A DNA stretch of 64,000 nucleotides, taken from NCBI GenBank assembly GCA_002224055.1, contig AZLU01000012.1, positions 1 through 64,000 of the forward strand. Direction: 5' to 3'. How positions within the stretch are numbered: the stretch's first letter is position 1; each line of letters opens with the position of its first letter. The notes below the pieces were generated by a model that did no database searches, was not told the DNA's origin, and was given only the letters and a program-made list of their open reading frames with translations. Positions 24,788-37,014 of the stretch are shown piece after piece. A program made the position numbers and the translations under genes. The DNA comes from Pezizomycotina sp. ARF18. Its lineage: Eukaryota > Ascomycota.

Positions 24788-25777
24788 TCACGCTACCGCG
24801 GTTCTCAAAGCTCCGGCTTCCCCGCGTTGCAAAACAAGCCTCGGTTTCCGGCGAAAGTTGTTCAGCTGGTACTCCATCTCGCGCCGATAAGCTTCATCCA
24901 AACGCGGCAGCACCTGTTGCCTCTGCAGCTCCTCTCCAGGTACAGGTACCGGATCGTGCAGCGGATGTTGTACTGCGGCAGGATGGTGCCCGGGATTGCG
25001 ACGGCGCCCGGATCGGATCCATCGTGTGCGAGCTGACGGAGCAGCGCACCGAGCATCGTGGGGAGCGTAGGAATACGGATTGCCGTCGTCGTAGCTCGCT
25101 GGTATCGCGGGGTAGGGAGCAGCTGGCGGCCGGGTTCGGGAGCTTACCGTAGCCGACTGTGCGAGCCTCGCCGGGTGGGACGTCCCCGGGGTCGTAGCGC
25201 TCTTCCTTAAGGGTGGGGTTCCACGCGTGGATATCCGGGACCGCGAGCGTTTCCGAGCCCCCGCGAACGTCGTCGACGGGGAGGCAGTACTCGTCGTCGA
25301 ACCACAGGCTGATGCCGTAGCCGTGCTGGCTGCTGCGGAGGCGGCGGACGCGTGCCCGTCCTGGGGAGTTTTAGGCGCACGGTGAGGACTTGTTTGGTTT
25401 CCTCCAAGTCTCCGGACGCCAGGAGCGCAGCGTAGATGGCGTCGATCTGGGAGTTTCGGACGAGGAGATCGATATCCTGCTTGACGGGGGCTCAGGTTAG
25501 CATTTCATCATCGCCATCAAAAAGTAGAAGGGGGAGATCCTTGGGGAAAGGAGCGAGGACAAATGGATTGGGGGACACTCACATCTGTCGGCATTCTCAT
25601 GGCCATCCAGCGGAAGGCGCAGTGTTCCACGAGGATTATTGGGTGCTCGTAGTGGTTGAAGAGATCGATGACAGGGTCGAAGTAGCCATCGTCTGACACC
25701 TCCTCCGTCGTCTCCAGCTCCGTGGGGTTTGATGAGGTAGGGAGGGAGAGCATGCCGACGGCCTCGGGTTCGGTCAT
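24788..25777 (-). CDS. Nucleotidyltransferase-fold hypothetical protein
   Basis: The start at 25777 gives a Glu/Thr-rich N-terminus, then YFDPVIDLFNHYEHPIILVE and HCAFRWMAMRMPTD. A GT-AG intron (25477-25582, donor GTGAGT, branch GCTAAC) is followed by DIDLLVRNSQIDAIYAALLA. The DxD pair in DIDLLV after a small helix-strand unit is what nucleotidyltransferase-fold proteins (MNT/AbiEii-like) show. Later blocks read ISLWFDDEYCLPVDDV, VPDIHAWNPTLKEERYDPGD, LPRLDEAYRREMEYQLNNFR and RKPRLVLQRGEAGALRTAVA before the stop at 24788. This matches a family common in filamentous ascomycetes with no defined function. Activity on RNA, protein or small molecules cannot be told from sequence. Three or four frame changes interrupt the second exon. 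Confidence 0.5.
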
Positions 25778-28400
25778 GGTGAGTGAATTGTTGTGCGATG
25801 GGTGGTGGATGTTGAGGAAATCAAGGAAAGTGTGGAAAGCAAACTGAAGGCATTTTGATGTTCTCCATGGATGAATAGACTAGTATACACGGGATAACAA
25901 AATGAAGTTTAATTGTAATTTGTAACTCAACCCGAATATCAAAAAATTAACATTCTTGAGATGAGGATGCGCAGAACTTCAACGCCCACACACCCTAAAA
26001 ATGGAATCAGAAATAAAAATTAAAATAGTACGTACTTAAGTAGCTTGATCAAGTGTATATATATAGATGCGAGCGATATGGACCGGGTTTTCTCTGGAGT
26101 GCTGTCGAAGGTCTCTCTCTCTTTGAGCGGGCGCGCCAATACAAGACATCTCTTGTTTATTCTAGTTAGATTAGAGAGCTATGTGACGATGTTGGTGATA
26201 TGAGCCAAGTTGAAACTAAATTGAAGGATCCATAGAATACAGGTTCTTCCTACCTGTTGAATCCTGGTAGCTAGCTATATTCACGATACCTATGACCTCA
26301 GATATATGTCTAACTCTCTCAGAAGAATCGGGAAACTACCCAAATTATGTCGCAAATTTGTACGTAAGTTATACTCTCCATTATAGATATCACATATATG
26401 AGTTTTGATATTGTGTTGTTTGTTATAAGTACTTGATCTGTGCTGTTTCGGAGGACATTGTAAACACCGCCAATTGAATCACCAAATATTCACACTACAA
26501 TTAAAGCGCTTCATACAGTAAAAACCAAATTAGTACGATCCCAATAATCAACTCCAAATTGCAAGGTACATCGTTCACGATCTATCTCAGGAGCTTCAAG
26601 AGGATCTTTCTCGTTAAGTATTATCAGATTAGATAAATAAAATCGCACCCATAAAGAAAGAAAATTTTATTAAATTATTAAAAGTATTTAGCCTATAATA
26701 AAGCCGCTCTAGCTCTTCTTTTATGATAACTAAAATTTTAATTGGATTATACATTTTAAAGCTACCGTAATATTTTTTAAATTTAATAGTGTTTTTTTAT
26801 TTGCTAAAGTATTTCTTAGTGTTATGTATGCCGGATTATCACGTGTGATGGATTTCAAAGTAAAAGCGAAAATCATCACAATCATATTCTCCCGGAACAG
26901 CAACCATTCAAGAACGCTCCTGTCCATTTAGTATGTGAAGTAACTATATCTATGGATAGAGTGATAGACAAATAGCTATAGATTGGATTTAGTATAATGG
27001 CACTGAATGTGTATATTGATCTTGAAAGTTACGGAATTGACTTGTCATCTTGTATAGCCCCCGCTTAGGTTTGACATCCGGGAATGCTGCCAAGGCTAAG
27101 CTATAAAAAAAAAAATAAAAAAATGTTTTCTAGAAAGACTGCAAATCCATGTCGTCTTGGGAAAACCTGCTTTTCCGGCCGTTCAAGCCTGCAAACGGCT
27201 GATGACGAAAGCCACAGCGCAAATATTTTGTTGGAAATCGGAATACCTAAGTAGTGGAGTAAGAAATACTATAATTAGCAGAAAGTGACGGCCAAAGCTG
27301 CGTAACCTCGACGTTAGATGTTCCACAGACCAAAGAAATGAGCCACTAGCCTATATTCCGCGGGCAAAATCACGAGGAAATCTGCCCCACTATTCTTTTT
27401 GCCTCATAACGGTTGACCTTAAACACACGTTAGCGCGGCATGAACTTTCGCGCCACTTTATGTTGGTCGTTTAGCTTTGTATATGACGTCCAAGTAAAGA
27501 TGATTAGCGGCCGGATAAACGTTGGATAGCACGATAGTAATGTACTAGCGTTACTAGCCTCAAGGATCGCCAGTAGGGGACGTAGGCTGATCTACAATTT
27601 GAATATTCCTTTAAAAAGTCCATGCCAATGGATACTCATTGCAAGGGCCGGCGCGCTTTTAGCTATGCGGTCGTCCCCAAAGAATCTCGTAGAAGTTAAC
27701 GAGAAAATGGGGGCCGACGCAAACTATTAGCCTTGAGAGATCGCAGCTCATAAACTCGATAGCCAACCTCGAAGACTGAAGATCTTTTGTTTGGCGGATC
27801 GAATAGTTCCTCCATTCCATACATATATATACCTGGTCCCTTGTCGGATGACGTGAAAATTGCTCTCGCCCTTCCAGAATACCTTGAATATTTCGAAGAT
27901 GCGCTAGAGAGCCTATTGATCGACGCTCAGTACATTTGATATATGTGACGTGAAACGGGTTGCCATATCCGCCGGTTCTTCCCCGCGATCCAATAGATGA
28001 AGTTGCGGGGCAGATGAGGGGTTATTAGAAGTTGGGAAGTCTTCCAATGTCACCGCCACAGGCTTCCCCTCGCCGGGTATTACCGGGTCTTATACAATTC
28101 CGCTACAAACGTGATATGGATAGCATCGCAATTGATTTAATCGACAAGGGATATACATAAACCTCAAGAGAAATACACTAAAAAAAATGTCAGCCACTGT
28201 CATGTTTTCGTCATAGCCACCGGGAAAGCATCTTCCACCTTTGAGCGAATAGGAAACAAAAGCCAAGCTGTTCTGACTCGCCTGCGTGGAATTTTGGATG
28301 GACATCTATCCGCCGAATATGGGATCGGTATATCGTGGAACCATGCCAAGGCAATGGTATATTTTACTGATTATAAAGCTGCCTGGAGGACCATAGCGAT
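25778..28400. other. Intergenic, 2.6 kb
   Basis: No gene supported. 26480-26930 is AT-rich. Open frames at 26730-26927 and 28090-28305 (-) show no motif. Confidence 0.5.
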
Positions 28401-28404
28401 TAGA

Positions 28405-28412
28405 TATATAAG
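28405..28412 (+). promoter_or_regulatory. TATA box of the DUF6987 gene
   Basis: TATATAAG just before the chosen ATG at 28432. The close spacing implies a very short leader, or a second upstream TATA-like site (TATAAA near 28374) is the one used. Confidence 0.35.
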
Positions 28413-28431
28413 GGCGAGAACCAGACTCGAT

Positions 28432-29634
28432 ATGTCTTCAATAACTTCAGAACAGTCACATCCTCGTCAACATCATAAAGAAAGAACATCAATAACTGTA
28501 GAACACGAATCTACAACGCCATCACCGCAACCACAAGAAGAACAGCACCCAGATCATAAGATATCAGACTATTTCAGTCCAACATCCAGAAAAAAGGACA
28601 ACGCTTCGCCAGAAAGTAGCGACACAGACGCTGAAGAGCAGCAAAAGAATAGAAGCACATACGGAAAAAACAGATCTAAAGACAAAATGGCCGATACTGA
28701 TACGCAACAGGACACAGATCGGTCTCAACCAGGACGGTAAAAGCGAACTCTCTGAACTTGACCCTGAACCCTTTGATGATTATGATTACAAGGGTGAATA
28801 CGCCCGAACCTATTATCGAGTATAAAATGTAGCTAACGGTAATTTAATCGCAGACACACAATCCCAAGGTGAAAACCCAGGGGCCGAGCTCGAGAAGAAG
28901 CTTGGAGAGCAGCGCGAGAACGCCGGCGAGGGCCCGAAGCCACCGATGAGGAGCTCGACAAGGTAGAGCAAAGGCTCGTCGAGATCGTCGACGGCGCCAT
29001 CAAGGGCATCAAACCATGGCTGAAGATGATGGTCGAGCGCTGCGAGGAAGCCGAAAGCAAGAAGAGGAAGGGCGTCGAGTTCAACGAGAAGGAATTCGTC
29101 GAGTCCATGAAGCCCATCATCAGGCAAGCCTCTGATTTCCTGGAGAAGACCCTCGCGGACATCAACACCTCGACCCGGACAAGAGGTGCCAGCGCCGCGC
29201 CAGCGTAATGCCGAGGACAATAAGGCCTCGGCTAACCAGAGGAAGATCGCGGACGGCCTGCAGGAGCTGACGACGTCCGTCCAGAAGGCCATCGAAGAAT
29301 GCAAGAAGAGGGTGGCCGATATGCCGGAGGCCAAGTCCGAGCTTGACCAGCTCTTTGGGATGCTGTCTGGTAAGTTACTTATAGTCCTGAGAATTAAATA
29401 TATATCCAATCTTTTTTTGCTAATAACGAGTGTATTTAATATGCAGAACCCCTCTTTCAAATCCTCTCCGCCGTGGGACTGCTTGTCTATGGCGTCCTCA
29501 ACCTCCTCGGCCAGATCCTCGACGCCATCGGTCTCGGTGGTGCCCTACGCGGGGTCCTCGATGGCCTCGGCCTCGGAAAGCTCATCAAGGCGCTCGGATG
29601 GAAGCTCCAAATCGTCAGATCAGACAAGAAGTGA
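28432..29634 (+). CDS. DUF6987 (LEA-like) domain protein
   Basis: The C-terminal two thirds match the fungal DUF6987 domain. In order: EELDKVEQRLVEIVDGAIKG, IKPWLKMMVERCEEAESKKR, VEFNEKEFVESMKPIIRQAS, DFLEKTLADIN, LDPDKRCQRRA, KIADGLQELTTSVQKAIEEC, MPEAKSELDQLFGMLS. After a GT-AG intron (29370-29446) come EPLFQILSAVGLLVYGVLNL and LDGLGLGKLIKALGW. The closing Gly/Leu-rich repeat is the family hallmark. The domain is found in fungal LEA-domain proteins linked to desiccation or stress, but its mechanism is unknown. The N-terminal part (MSSITSEQSHPRQHHKERTS, then Gln/Asp/Lys-rich) is low complexity and hydrophilic. A second candidate intron at 28820-28853 would be only 34 bases. Frame changes occur near 28735, 28950 and 29175. 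Confidence 0.8.
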
Positions 29635-30337
29635 TCGACAAGACCTCCGAGTTTTTCACTTCTCCTTTGATGTTTTCACATTTGGTTATTATTACGAATG
29701 GTTTTACGGTCGGAAAAATTTTTCTCGGGATAATTAGTATATTTTTTCGTTGTTTAGGATTTCAAACTTCACGATTTTCAAAGAATTTATATTACTATCA
29801 AAGCTTGTACGTAAATCTTAATACGTCGCTTTCAAGAGGGACAACAGAATATAGTCCATTACTCTTTCACCAAAACTTAACTATTCAAATCGTAGCCATT
29901 GTGGTATGTTCGTGGTCGCTCGTGATAGTATCGGTGGTTGTGGCTCCCCAATTATCTGCCACTTCTGCAAAGATTGACGGGAGATATGAGAAGTGGCCTC
30001 CATGTCACGGACCCACAACTCAGAATTTGACCCCACTTTTTGCTGCCAATCTTCCGTTTGACAAGGGGGCCAGGCTTTAGAGGCTCTCCTGCCACAATTC
30101 TGTGGCTACGTCACCTTAGCCGCTGTATGACGTAGATCACAACCAGCCATGATATCAAACGGAGGAAATCAGAGGTACTTCCATCCCGGGACCCGGCTAG
30201 TATCTTGCAGTTATTAACTTCTATTATTATTATTACAATTATACTTTTTGACTAGTCTCCAACATACTTATAGACAATAAAATTGAATAGCGTGATATAC
30301 AGAGTAAAGATTTTTATGTACCAGGCGATCGGTAATT
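29635..30337. other. Intergenic, convergent genes
   Basis: About 700 bases, AT-rich at the right end. Open frames continuing past 29634 are alternative-frame shadows. Confidence 0.5.
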
Positions 30338-31494
30338 CTATGAGCCCTCGCCTCCGCTTTCCTCGTCTTCTTCGTCCTCATCTTCATCTTCTTCTTGCTC
30401 CTCGTCTTCCTCGTCTCCACCTTCCCTAGCCTCGTCTCCGCCTTCCTCTTTTTTTGTTCCGTCTTGTCCTTCTCCGCTCTTCTCCGGTTTCTCCTCTTCC
30501 TTCTTATCCTCCTTCACGATGTCGACCATGAGACTCACCTTCACCTCCTCAGCCTTCGTCTCCCGCTAATCCTCTAGCCCAGTAAATTTGCCATAGGTTC
30601 TCAACCACAGCTCCCGCATCAACCTCCTTCTCCACCGCCACGAACCCTCCTCGCCATCTAAAATTGCCTTTTTCTTACTCTGCACCTTCCCGCCTCTTGA
30701 TTATCGTCTTCATTGTCCTTACCCTCCGTGACTTTACTCTCAACGATAACGTTCTCGTGAGTCCACTCGCCTACTATTTTCCCTTCTTCTTTCGACGCGG
30801 AACCGGGCCCGTACTCGATTTCTGCTGTGGAGGAGTCGGCGAATATCCAGTTTAGTGCTGGAGGGTCGGAGCCTATGTGTGAGACCATACCGGTGACGCC
30901 TTCTTTGAAGGGTAGTCGTGAAATAGACCGGTAAATGGGAAGCCTGAGGCCGCGATTAGGGAGTTGGGAGTTAACAGGAATAGCTGCCTTATGTTAATAT
31001 ATATGCTTGTTGTAAAGGTCAAAGACGTCAAACAAAATAAAACCAAAGGTAAGTTCAGAAAATGTCTAAAAAAAAAAAATATCAGCTCATATTCGAGCAC
31101 GTATCCCCGCCATACACTATAGACAAGACACTTAAAAAAAACACGGCCCGTGATGAGACATAAGGAGCCTAAATCAACGTAATCACGAAAATATCAAAAG
31201 GCTTAAAACCGAGTGAATAATTTCAAGGATTAAGAATTTTTTTAAATAAATCTATAAGACCACTTAGTCACAATTGCCGACCGAAAAAAAAAAATTACTC
31301 ACTTTGTTTGCGATTAATACGACTTTAGCCCCGTTAACGACCTCGCTCCCGTCTACCTTATCCTCCTCCGAGACGGAACAGTAGAGGTTGAACCAGTGCG
31401 GCTCCCCGTCATCGGCTTCGGCCTGCTCTTGGTACCGTAATCCCTGGGTGACACCAATGACAGTGGGTATTGCGGCGATAATCATGGTCAACAT
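30338..31494 (-). CDS. Conserved fungal hypothetical protein with acidic C-terminal tail
   Basis: The first exon from 31494 reads MLTMIIAAIPTVIGVTQGLR, then YQEQAEADDGEPHWFNLYCS. It ends at a GTGAGT donor at 31302. The second exon (from about 30983) reads LIAASGFPFTGLFHDYPS, GVTGMVSHIGSDPPALNWIF, ADSSTAEIEYGPGSASKEEG and WRGGFVAVEKEVDAGAVVEN. This resembles a widespread but unnamed Pezizomycotina family with the core GMVSxIGDDPPxLNWIYVD, then YGNxTAS, then GWEGFVAV. An N-terminal hydrophobic helix suggests a membrane association. The tail (30544-30338) is almost entirely Glu, Asp, Lys and Gly. A frame change falls before WRGGFVAV. No biochemical role is known to me. Confidence 0.65.
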
Positions 31495-32553
31495 GTTTGC
31501 GGGTAGAGTGGAGTTGTTGGCACAGATGTTACGTTGTGCACTTTCGGTTTCGTTTTAGCGAAGGATCGTCCAATAGCGAACCATGGCATGAAAAGAAGAC
31601 GGAGCAGGGAGGAATAAGGGTTACGTCGTACAGTCTAGAAGTATATGACCGAGGGTGATGTCCAGGCAAGAAGAAAGGGAATAGATGAATACTTAGACTA
31701 ATGAGTGAAGTAAAATGGGAAGGGAAAAACCTGTTGTGGCTAGAAATTTCTGACCGGGCGCTAAGGTACTATCGAGGGCTAGTGACGTTTTTCCGATTCA
31801 CCGGTAGAGGTTTCGCTGCAGGTAACAGAAAAAGGTACTCGTTTATTCATTAATCTGACGAATAAAACGTGAGAACAGGACAATATGACAGTCTCCTATA
31901 TGATCATCGTATTGCATCAGACGTATGTATCTTGCTGGCCACTCCCATTCTTCCAAGAATTTCTCTCGGGTTTTCTAGCTTTTCTTGAGGGTATAGGATA
32001 AATTTCACCTACCACCCTTGATCGTCAGTTAGTTTACCGCCTATTCTCAGATTTATTATTCTGCCACGATTTTCCCGGTCAAAATACCACCTTTGATCCA
32101 CCTTCCTTTCTTCCTCTTCAGGTGAAAACAGCAGGAGAATAAAGGGGTCTTTCCACAACACCATCCATTGCATCATACCATTGATAAGGACATGAATGAG
32201 ATCATACTTGAATAATTTATTTGAAAAAAATGGTGTTCAGAAGTATGCATGGATCGAAAAAAACATGACGACGGTTGACAACTTTATGAACGAAACTAAT
32301 TATAATACCGAAGTCGCTAATGAAATAACCTCCAAGTCTTGTTCACTACTACTTACTCCCAACTTCATACATATATCGAAAAGTCCTCCGTAAAATCTCT
32401 GTCATCCTTCTTGAACCATTTCCTACTTCTCCATACGAAAGAAACTCCATAACATCCACTAAAAAATATACTGTAGAACATCGACTTAACTTTACTATTC
32501 CCAATCACAACAAAGAACACTTTTAAGAGAGCTCGCAACATATACAAACCACG
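31495..32553. other. Intergenic, divergent promoters
   Basis: Spacer between divergent genes. Nothing recognisable; the last 100 bases should hold the leader of the Gln-rich gene. Confidence 0.5.
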
Positions 32554-32927
32554 ATGTCTGATACGCAAGTAAAGGATTACGTTTCCTCTACTGAGGAAGA
32601 GCCCGATTACGAGCCCGATCCCGCTCGAGAACGCGCCGCTCCAGGAACAGGAGACGTGGCGGCCAGCAGCAACAGCAAGGTCAACAACAACAACAATCTG
32701 GAGCTCTAGCACCCTCGGTGGACTTGGCGGAGCCGGACAAGTCACAGACACCGTTAAGGGTGTGACAGATACCGTCGGGAGTAGCCAAAGGCGTGACTGG
32801 TCTAGCTGGCGGCGGCGAAGGCGGTTCTAAGAAAGACACTCTTAGGCTGCGGCTGGATCTGAACTTGGACGTCGAGATCACACTCAAGGCGAGAATTCAT
32901 GGTGATCTGACACTGGCATTGCTGTAA
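32554..32927 (+). CDS. Gln-rich protein with conserved LDLNLxVEITLKA tail
   Basis: The start at 32554 gives MSDTQVKDYVSSTEEEPDYE, then PDPARERAAPGTG. After a frame change the region reads GQQQQQGQQQQQSGAL, then LGGLGGAGQVTDTVKGVTD, TVGGVAKGVTGLAGGGEGGS and KKDTLRLRLDLNLDVEITLK, followed by ARIHGDLTLALL and the stop at 32925-32927. The protein is about 120 residues: acidic start, Gln run, Gly/Val/Thr repeat and a conserved C-terminal beta-like stretch. I recognise this layout from small Pezizomycotina proteins of unknown function. The stop codon overlaps a GTAAGT sequence, so a further exon cannot be excluded. A second gene with the same tail lies at 35160-35779. Confidence 0.7.
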
Positions 32928-35159
32928 GTTAACATCCCTTCTAAACCACTTGATATTAGAAGATACGTTTTTTTTTTTTTTTTTGCAGTCTTGTGGTTTT
33001 TTTCTTGGAAAAAAACAAACCTCTTATACGTTTTTTTCCTGGTAGTTCCTGACCCAATCCATCTTCAAAATGGCAGACAGTAATTGATCGACACCGAGAA
33101 ACAGAGATAAATAAACACTTATCAGGATCCGACTATTTGTTTCTCTACCTTGAACTTTTACCATCCCTTTAAATTATTTTCGTATATCGCTTCGATATTA
33201 TCGAACATGCGTAACGATTAGGAGGGAAGGCGTGTAGCGCATGCCTTTGTGCCTCATCCGGTGCGGATTTGTCTTCTACTACTTGTCATTCTTCGAACAA
33301 GAAATTTGATAAACCAGTCATTTGATTTCATCTCCTTTGTCACTTTTGATATATTTCTTTTAATCGTCTTTATTCAATCAGTTGTGTCATATTTACAGTA
33401 CCATCGTCTTTTTTTTGTTATGTCTGGGAAGTTTTTTGTCTTTTACGCTTTCAAGTTTCTGCAAATCAAACACTTGTATTATTAGTTTCAAGCTCTCGAC
33501 AAATGAGAAATGCCAGTCATAAAAAAAAAAAACTTTTATTGTTATTAACTGTGCTTAGTAGAAAAAAAAAATGACCAGTGAAAGTAAAGGCGGAGTACTA
33601 ATAACTACGCGTATACGATGGTAAATTTACTGATGACTTGTTACGATAATTCCATGATGTGTAAGATGAAGAGTTTCTGCCAAACTACTAGAGAGAAATT
33701 TGATATTAGTAGATTTGACACAAATCACTTATCACTGCCTCAACAAAGAATACTATTTCGAATCATCCGATTGTATCCCAGCTTATATCAATGAAAAACA
33801 TTAGTAAGTCCATTCTCAGGCTTCAGGAGAGGGTGTTACGATAATTCCTCTTAATTACTCAAGTCTATACACGATTCGTATTTATTATCCTTAGAAAGCT
33901 TAATTCCTCAAAAAAATTGCTGACAGTAAGTGTTAGCCGTATATCCGAAGGATTTGCACTAAAAGAAGGCGATATTTCTATATCCGATCGTACCAAACTT
34001 TATTTACAAGCCACCCATGCCTTTATCAAACACTTCAGGGAGTACTACGCGTAATAGCCATTCCAAGTTGGTGACCTGAAGCTTTTAATAAGTAATAATG
34101 GTATTGATCGTGTGTAAAAAGAGCGTTTAGAGATGACTATGTTTGTTTTTTCTGCCTGCTCCAAGCTCCTTTGGCGCTATGTGCGGTTGCCCTGCAAGTT
34201 CCTAAGGATCGCACTTTCCGGAGAAGAAAGAAATATTTGTGCGTAGTGAGACATGGGTGATATATAAACATCAGGTAGAATACGCAAAGTACTCTTATGG
34301 TTCCGGCGTAGAATATATACGGAAACTAGTATCACACGTGGTAACACAACCACCCGCGGCTTGGTTTCTTAAGAAAAGTGGTCTGAGGTCTTCTTGAAAT
34401 GTTTCAAATTCACATAATTCATACGCTACCGTCGTACAAAAAGTGCAATATGGCATGGTTCGCGGCGGGTTCCATGTTAGACAGTAAGAGTTGTGGCACG
34501 AAATAACCTGGCCCACGTGTAACACGTTCAAGACGTAAGAAAACGATACGAGCCGAAAGCTTGGTGGATATTTCTCAATGTGTCTGGTTGTCTTTTTATC
34601 TAGGCATTATACATGATATCGAATGACTGCACCGACGGATTTTTTAACAAATATGTAGCTATGCTGATATAACATTAAAGATATTATTTTAAAATTAATA
34701 TAATTAAAAGTTACTTCACTATAGTATGGACTCATTAGTGATGCGAGAGTATAATTCAAAATCACGCCATTTCTTGACCGATACCGTCAAGTAGATGCTC
34801 GTCGTAACAACTGTTTTGATTTCAATACGTCTGGTAACTAATGTACAAGGCTAACTAGTAGCGGTTCGATCCTAAGACCGAAAGAAAAAACATAGAACGT
34901 CGTAAAAGTTTTACAAAAGAAACTAAACTTGCGATCGCAGTTCTTGTAAACGTTTAGGGACGTAAAAAGGAATATATAAACTTAAAACTAAAACAGCAAA
35001 GAGCTTCAGATTACAAAACGTATAACTCAAACTAGATTCCAACACGTGTTTTAATGCGACACACCAAAAAAAAAAAAAAAAAGGAAAGATGAGTTCTGAC
35101 AAAATGATGAAGCTAGTCGTGGTGATGATAGCTGGGGAGGTAGTCGTCTTATTTGCGGT
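32928..35159. other. Intergenic, 2.2 kb between two genes with the same C-terminal motif
   Basis: AT-rich and without supported genes. Open frames at 33249-33485 and 34295-34531 have no motif. Homopolymers of A and T of 12-17 bases occur. Confidence 0.5.
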
Positions 35160-35779
35160 TTAAGAAAGCAGCGCGAGAGTCAAGTCACCATGGATTCTTC
35201 GCCTTGAGCGTGATCTCAACCTCGAGGTTAAGATCTAGCCTCAGGCTCATGGCGTCGCTCTTCTTCCCGCTCTCTTGCTTCTGTTGTTGTTGTTGGACTT
35301 GCTGCTGAGGCGCCTGCATCTGCTGGCGAGGCATTTCCTCTGTTACGTCCGAGTCGTACTCTCTGGGCTTCTAGCCCTTCTTCTTCTTCCTCTTGACCAT
35401 TTGGCTTTTGTCTGCTCCGGGCCGCTCGCCCTCGTCATATAGAGGTGGAGAGTTCTCCTCCTTTCTTTCAGGGCGGTCCATTGTGGGAGCGCGTTGCTTG
35501 GTTTTGGTCTGCTCGCGCTCGGGTGCTGGTGATGGAGACCGACGGCGCGCTGAGCGGAGCGGGACTTGCGGCGAGGGGAGTTGGTGTCAGGAACATCGTC
35601 ATGCTCCTCTTGCTGTTGAGCTGGCTCTTCAGCCTTCTCTTCGTCTTTGTTCTGTTCGGGTTCGGAGCTTGAGCCTTGGTCTCGCTCTTGATTTTGCTCC
35701 CGCTCCTGGCTCTGATTTGCTCCTCGTCGTTGTCGCCGCCCATGGCGTTTCCGTCCCATTCGCGATCCGAGTCCGCCAT
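35160..35779 (-). CDS. Charged Gln-rich protein with the same LDLNLxVEITLKA tail
   Basis: The start at 35779 reads MADSDREWDGNAMGGDNDEE. Then follow highly charged, Gln/Glu/Lys/Arg-rich frames and EEMPRQQMQAPQQQVQQQQQ, KQESGKKSDAMSLRLDLNLE and VEITLKA. With one base fewer at AAGGCGAAGAATCC the reading continues RIHGDLTLALLS to the stop at 35160, the same tail as the plus-strand gene at 32554-32927. In that gene the matching codons are AAG GCG AGA ATT, which strongly supports a one-base insertion here. Frame changes are also needed in the charged middle part. Likely intrinsically disordered apart from the tail; function unknown. Confidence 0.65.
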
Positions 35780-37014
35780 AATTGTATATTTTTGAGTGCC
35801 TATGGAAGTAGTGTACGTTAGGCTAGGTCTTAAAGTTATCTTGGTTAATGTTTGCTTCGGGCTTGAAGTGGTGATTGTGTTTTTGCGGTGTAGAATAATA
35901 GATGAAAAAAACTTGAAAGAAGAGGATGTGACAAGAAGGATATTTTGTGATTTTAGATGAAAACGGACAATATATTGGAATTCTGAATAAACTTACGGCA
36001 CACAATCGATGCATGATGACGATATGATTAAAAGAAGAATACGAGTGAAAAACATAAAGATTTATCGGGAGTGCGTTACTTAGGTATGAAATCATTGATA
36101 CTTCATACCAGCCATATTTTTTTGTTCACCAGCCATAAACATCCGAGAGGCTCGAGGCCGTGTCGTCATAAATGCAAAGACACGAGCATCCACGTTAGTC
36201 TCCACTTTTCTACCTGCCAAAGCATATAAGTGCAGAAAAAAGTATATTTAATATAAACGACCGGTAATATGTGTGAATCATGGCTAGTTTCGCTATAGTG
36301 TCATGATCAACGTCCGGGCAAAGCCACCGTCGTCTTTCGCTAATACTCTAATTTCATTAGCTCCTGCCTTGTTTCGCAAGTAGTGGTGGTATGGAAGAAT
36401 ATTTCGAATATTGCCAGACTACCACCGCCCACTTCGAGAACCAGGGTTGATCAAATGAGTCCCCAATCCAACCACCCCAGAAGCTTTGTTTTCTATGAAT
36501 AAACCGTTTATTTTTCTATGCAGCGATTCTTCTGAAGACTTAACCAAAGTTTAATCTCAGATTAGGAAGTTCAAATTGTAGATCTAGGTATTTAGCTGAC
36601 ATTGAAGGATATGAAGGTCAGAGTCTGGTTTTTTGTTTCTCGATAGCACAAGAAATACATCAGTTCGGTTGAAGGGTCATACCGCGATTAATGGACGTCA
36701 CGGCTCGGGAAAACAGCATGGAGGAGGACTTCAAGCTGCGCAGTAGAGAAGTAATGTCTACCAGGCGATTCCTCCATCTCGCACTCTAAGTCGAAAATTA
36801 TCCTCAATATCTACAGAAAACGCCAACGGTTCGAATAAACGCCACGTTCATGATATCGACATAAGCTGAAATCACCGCTCAAGAGAGCCATCGATATCGA
36901 ATACTCACGAAGACAGAATTGAAAACAATAGTTTAGATTCGCATACGAAAAAAGAGCAGTCGCATGCCGCTCAAAGAACCACGCTTCAACCAGCTCCATC
37001 TGGACATGTCACCG
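35780..37014. other. Intergenic, divergent promoters
   Basis: About 1.2 kb between divergent genes, without recognisable features. The reading frame leading into DPH7 may begin up to about 50 bases before its annotated start. Confidence 0.5.

Noticed and set aside
34850-34890. CTAACTAG followed by GGTTCGATCC, resembling the 3' end of a T-arm intron
   Set aside because: No matching D-arm, anticodon arm or acceptor stem lies upstream or downstream.
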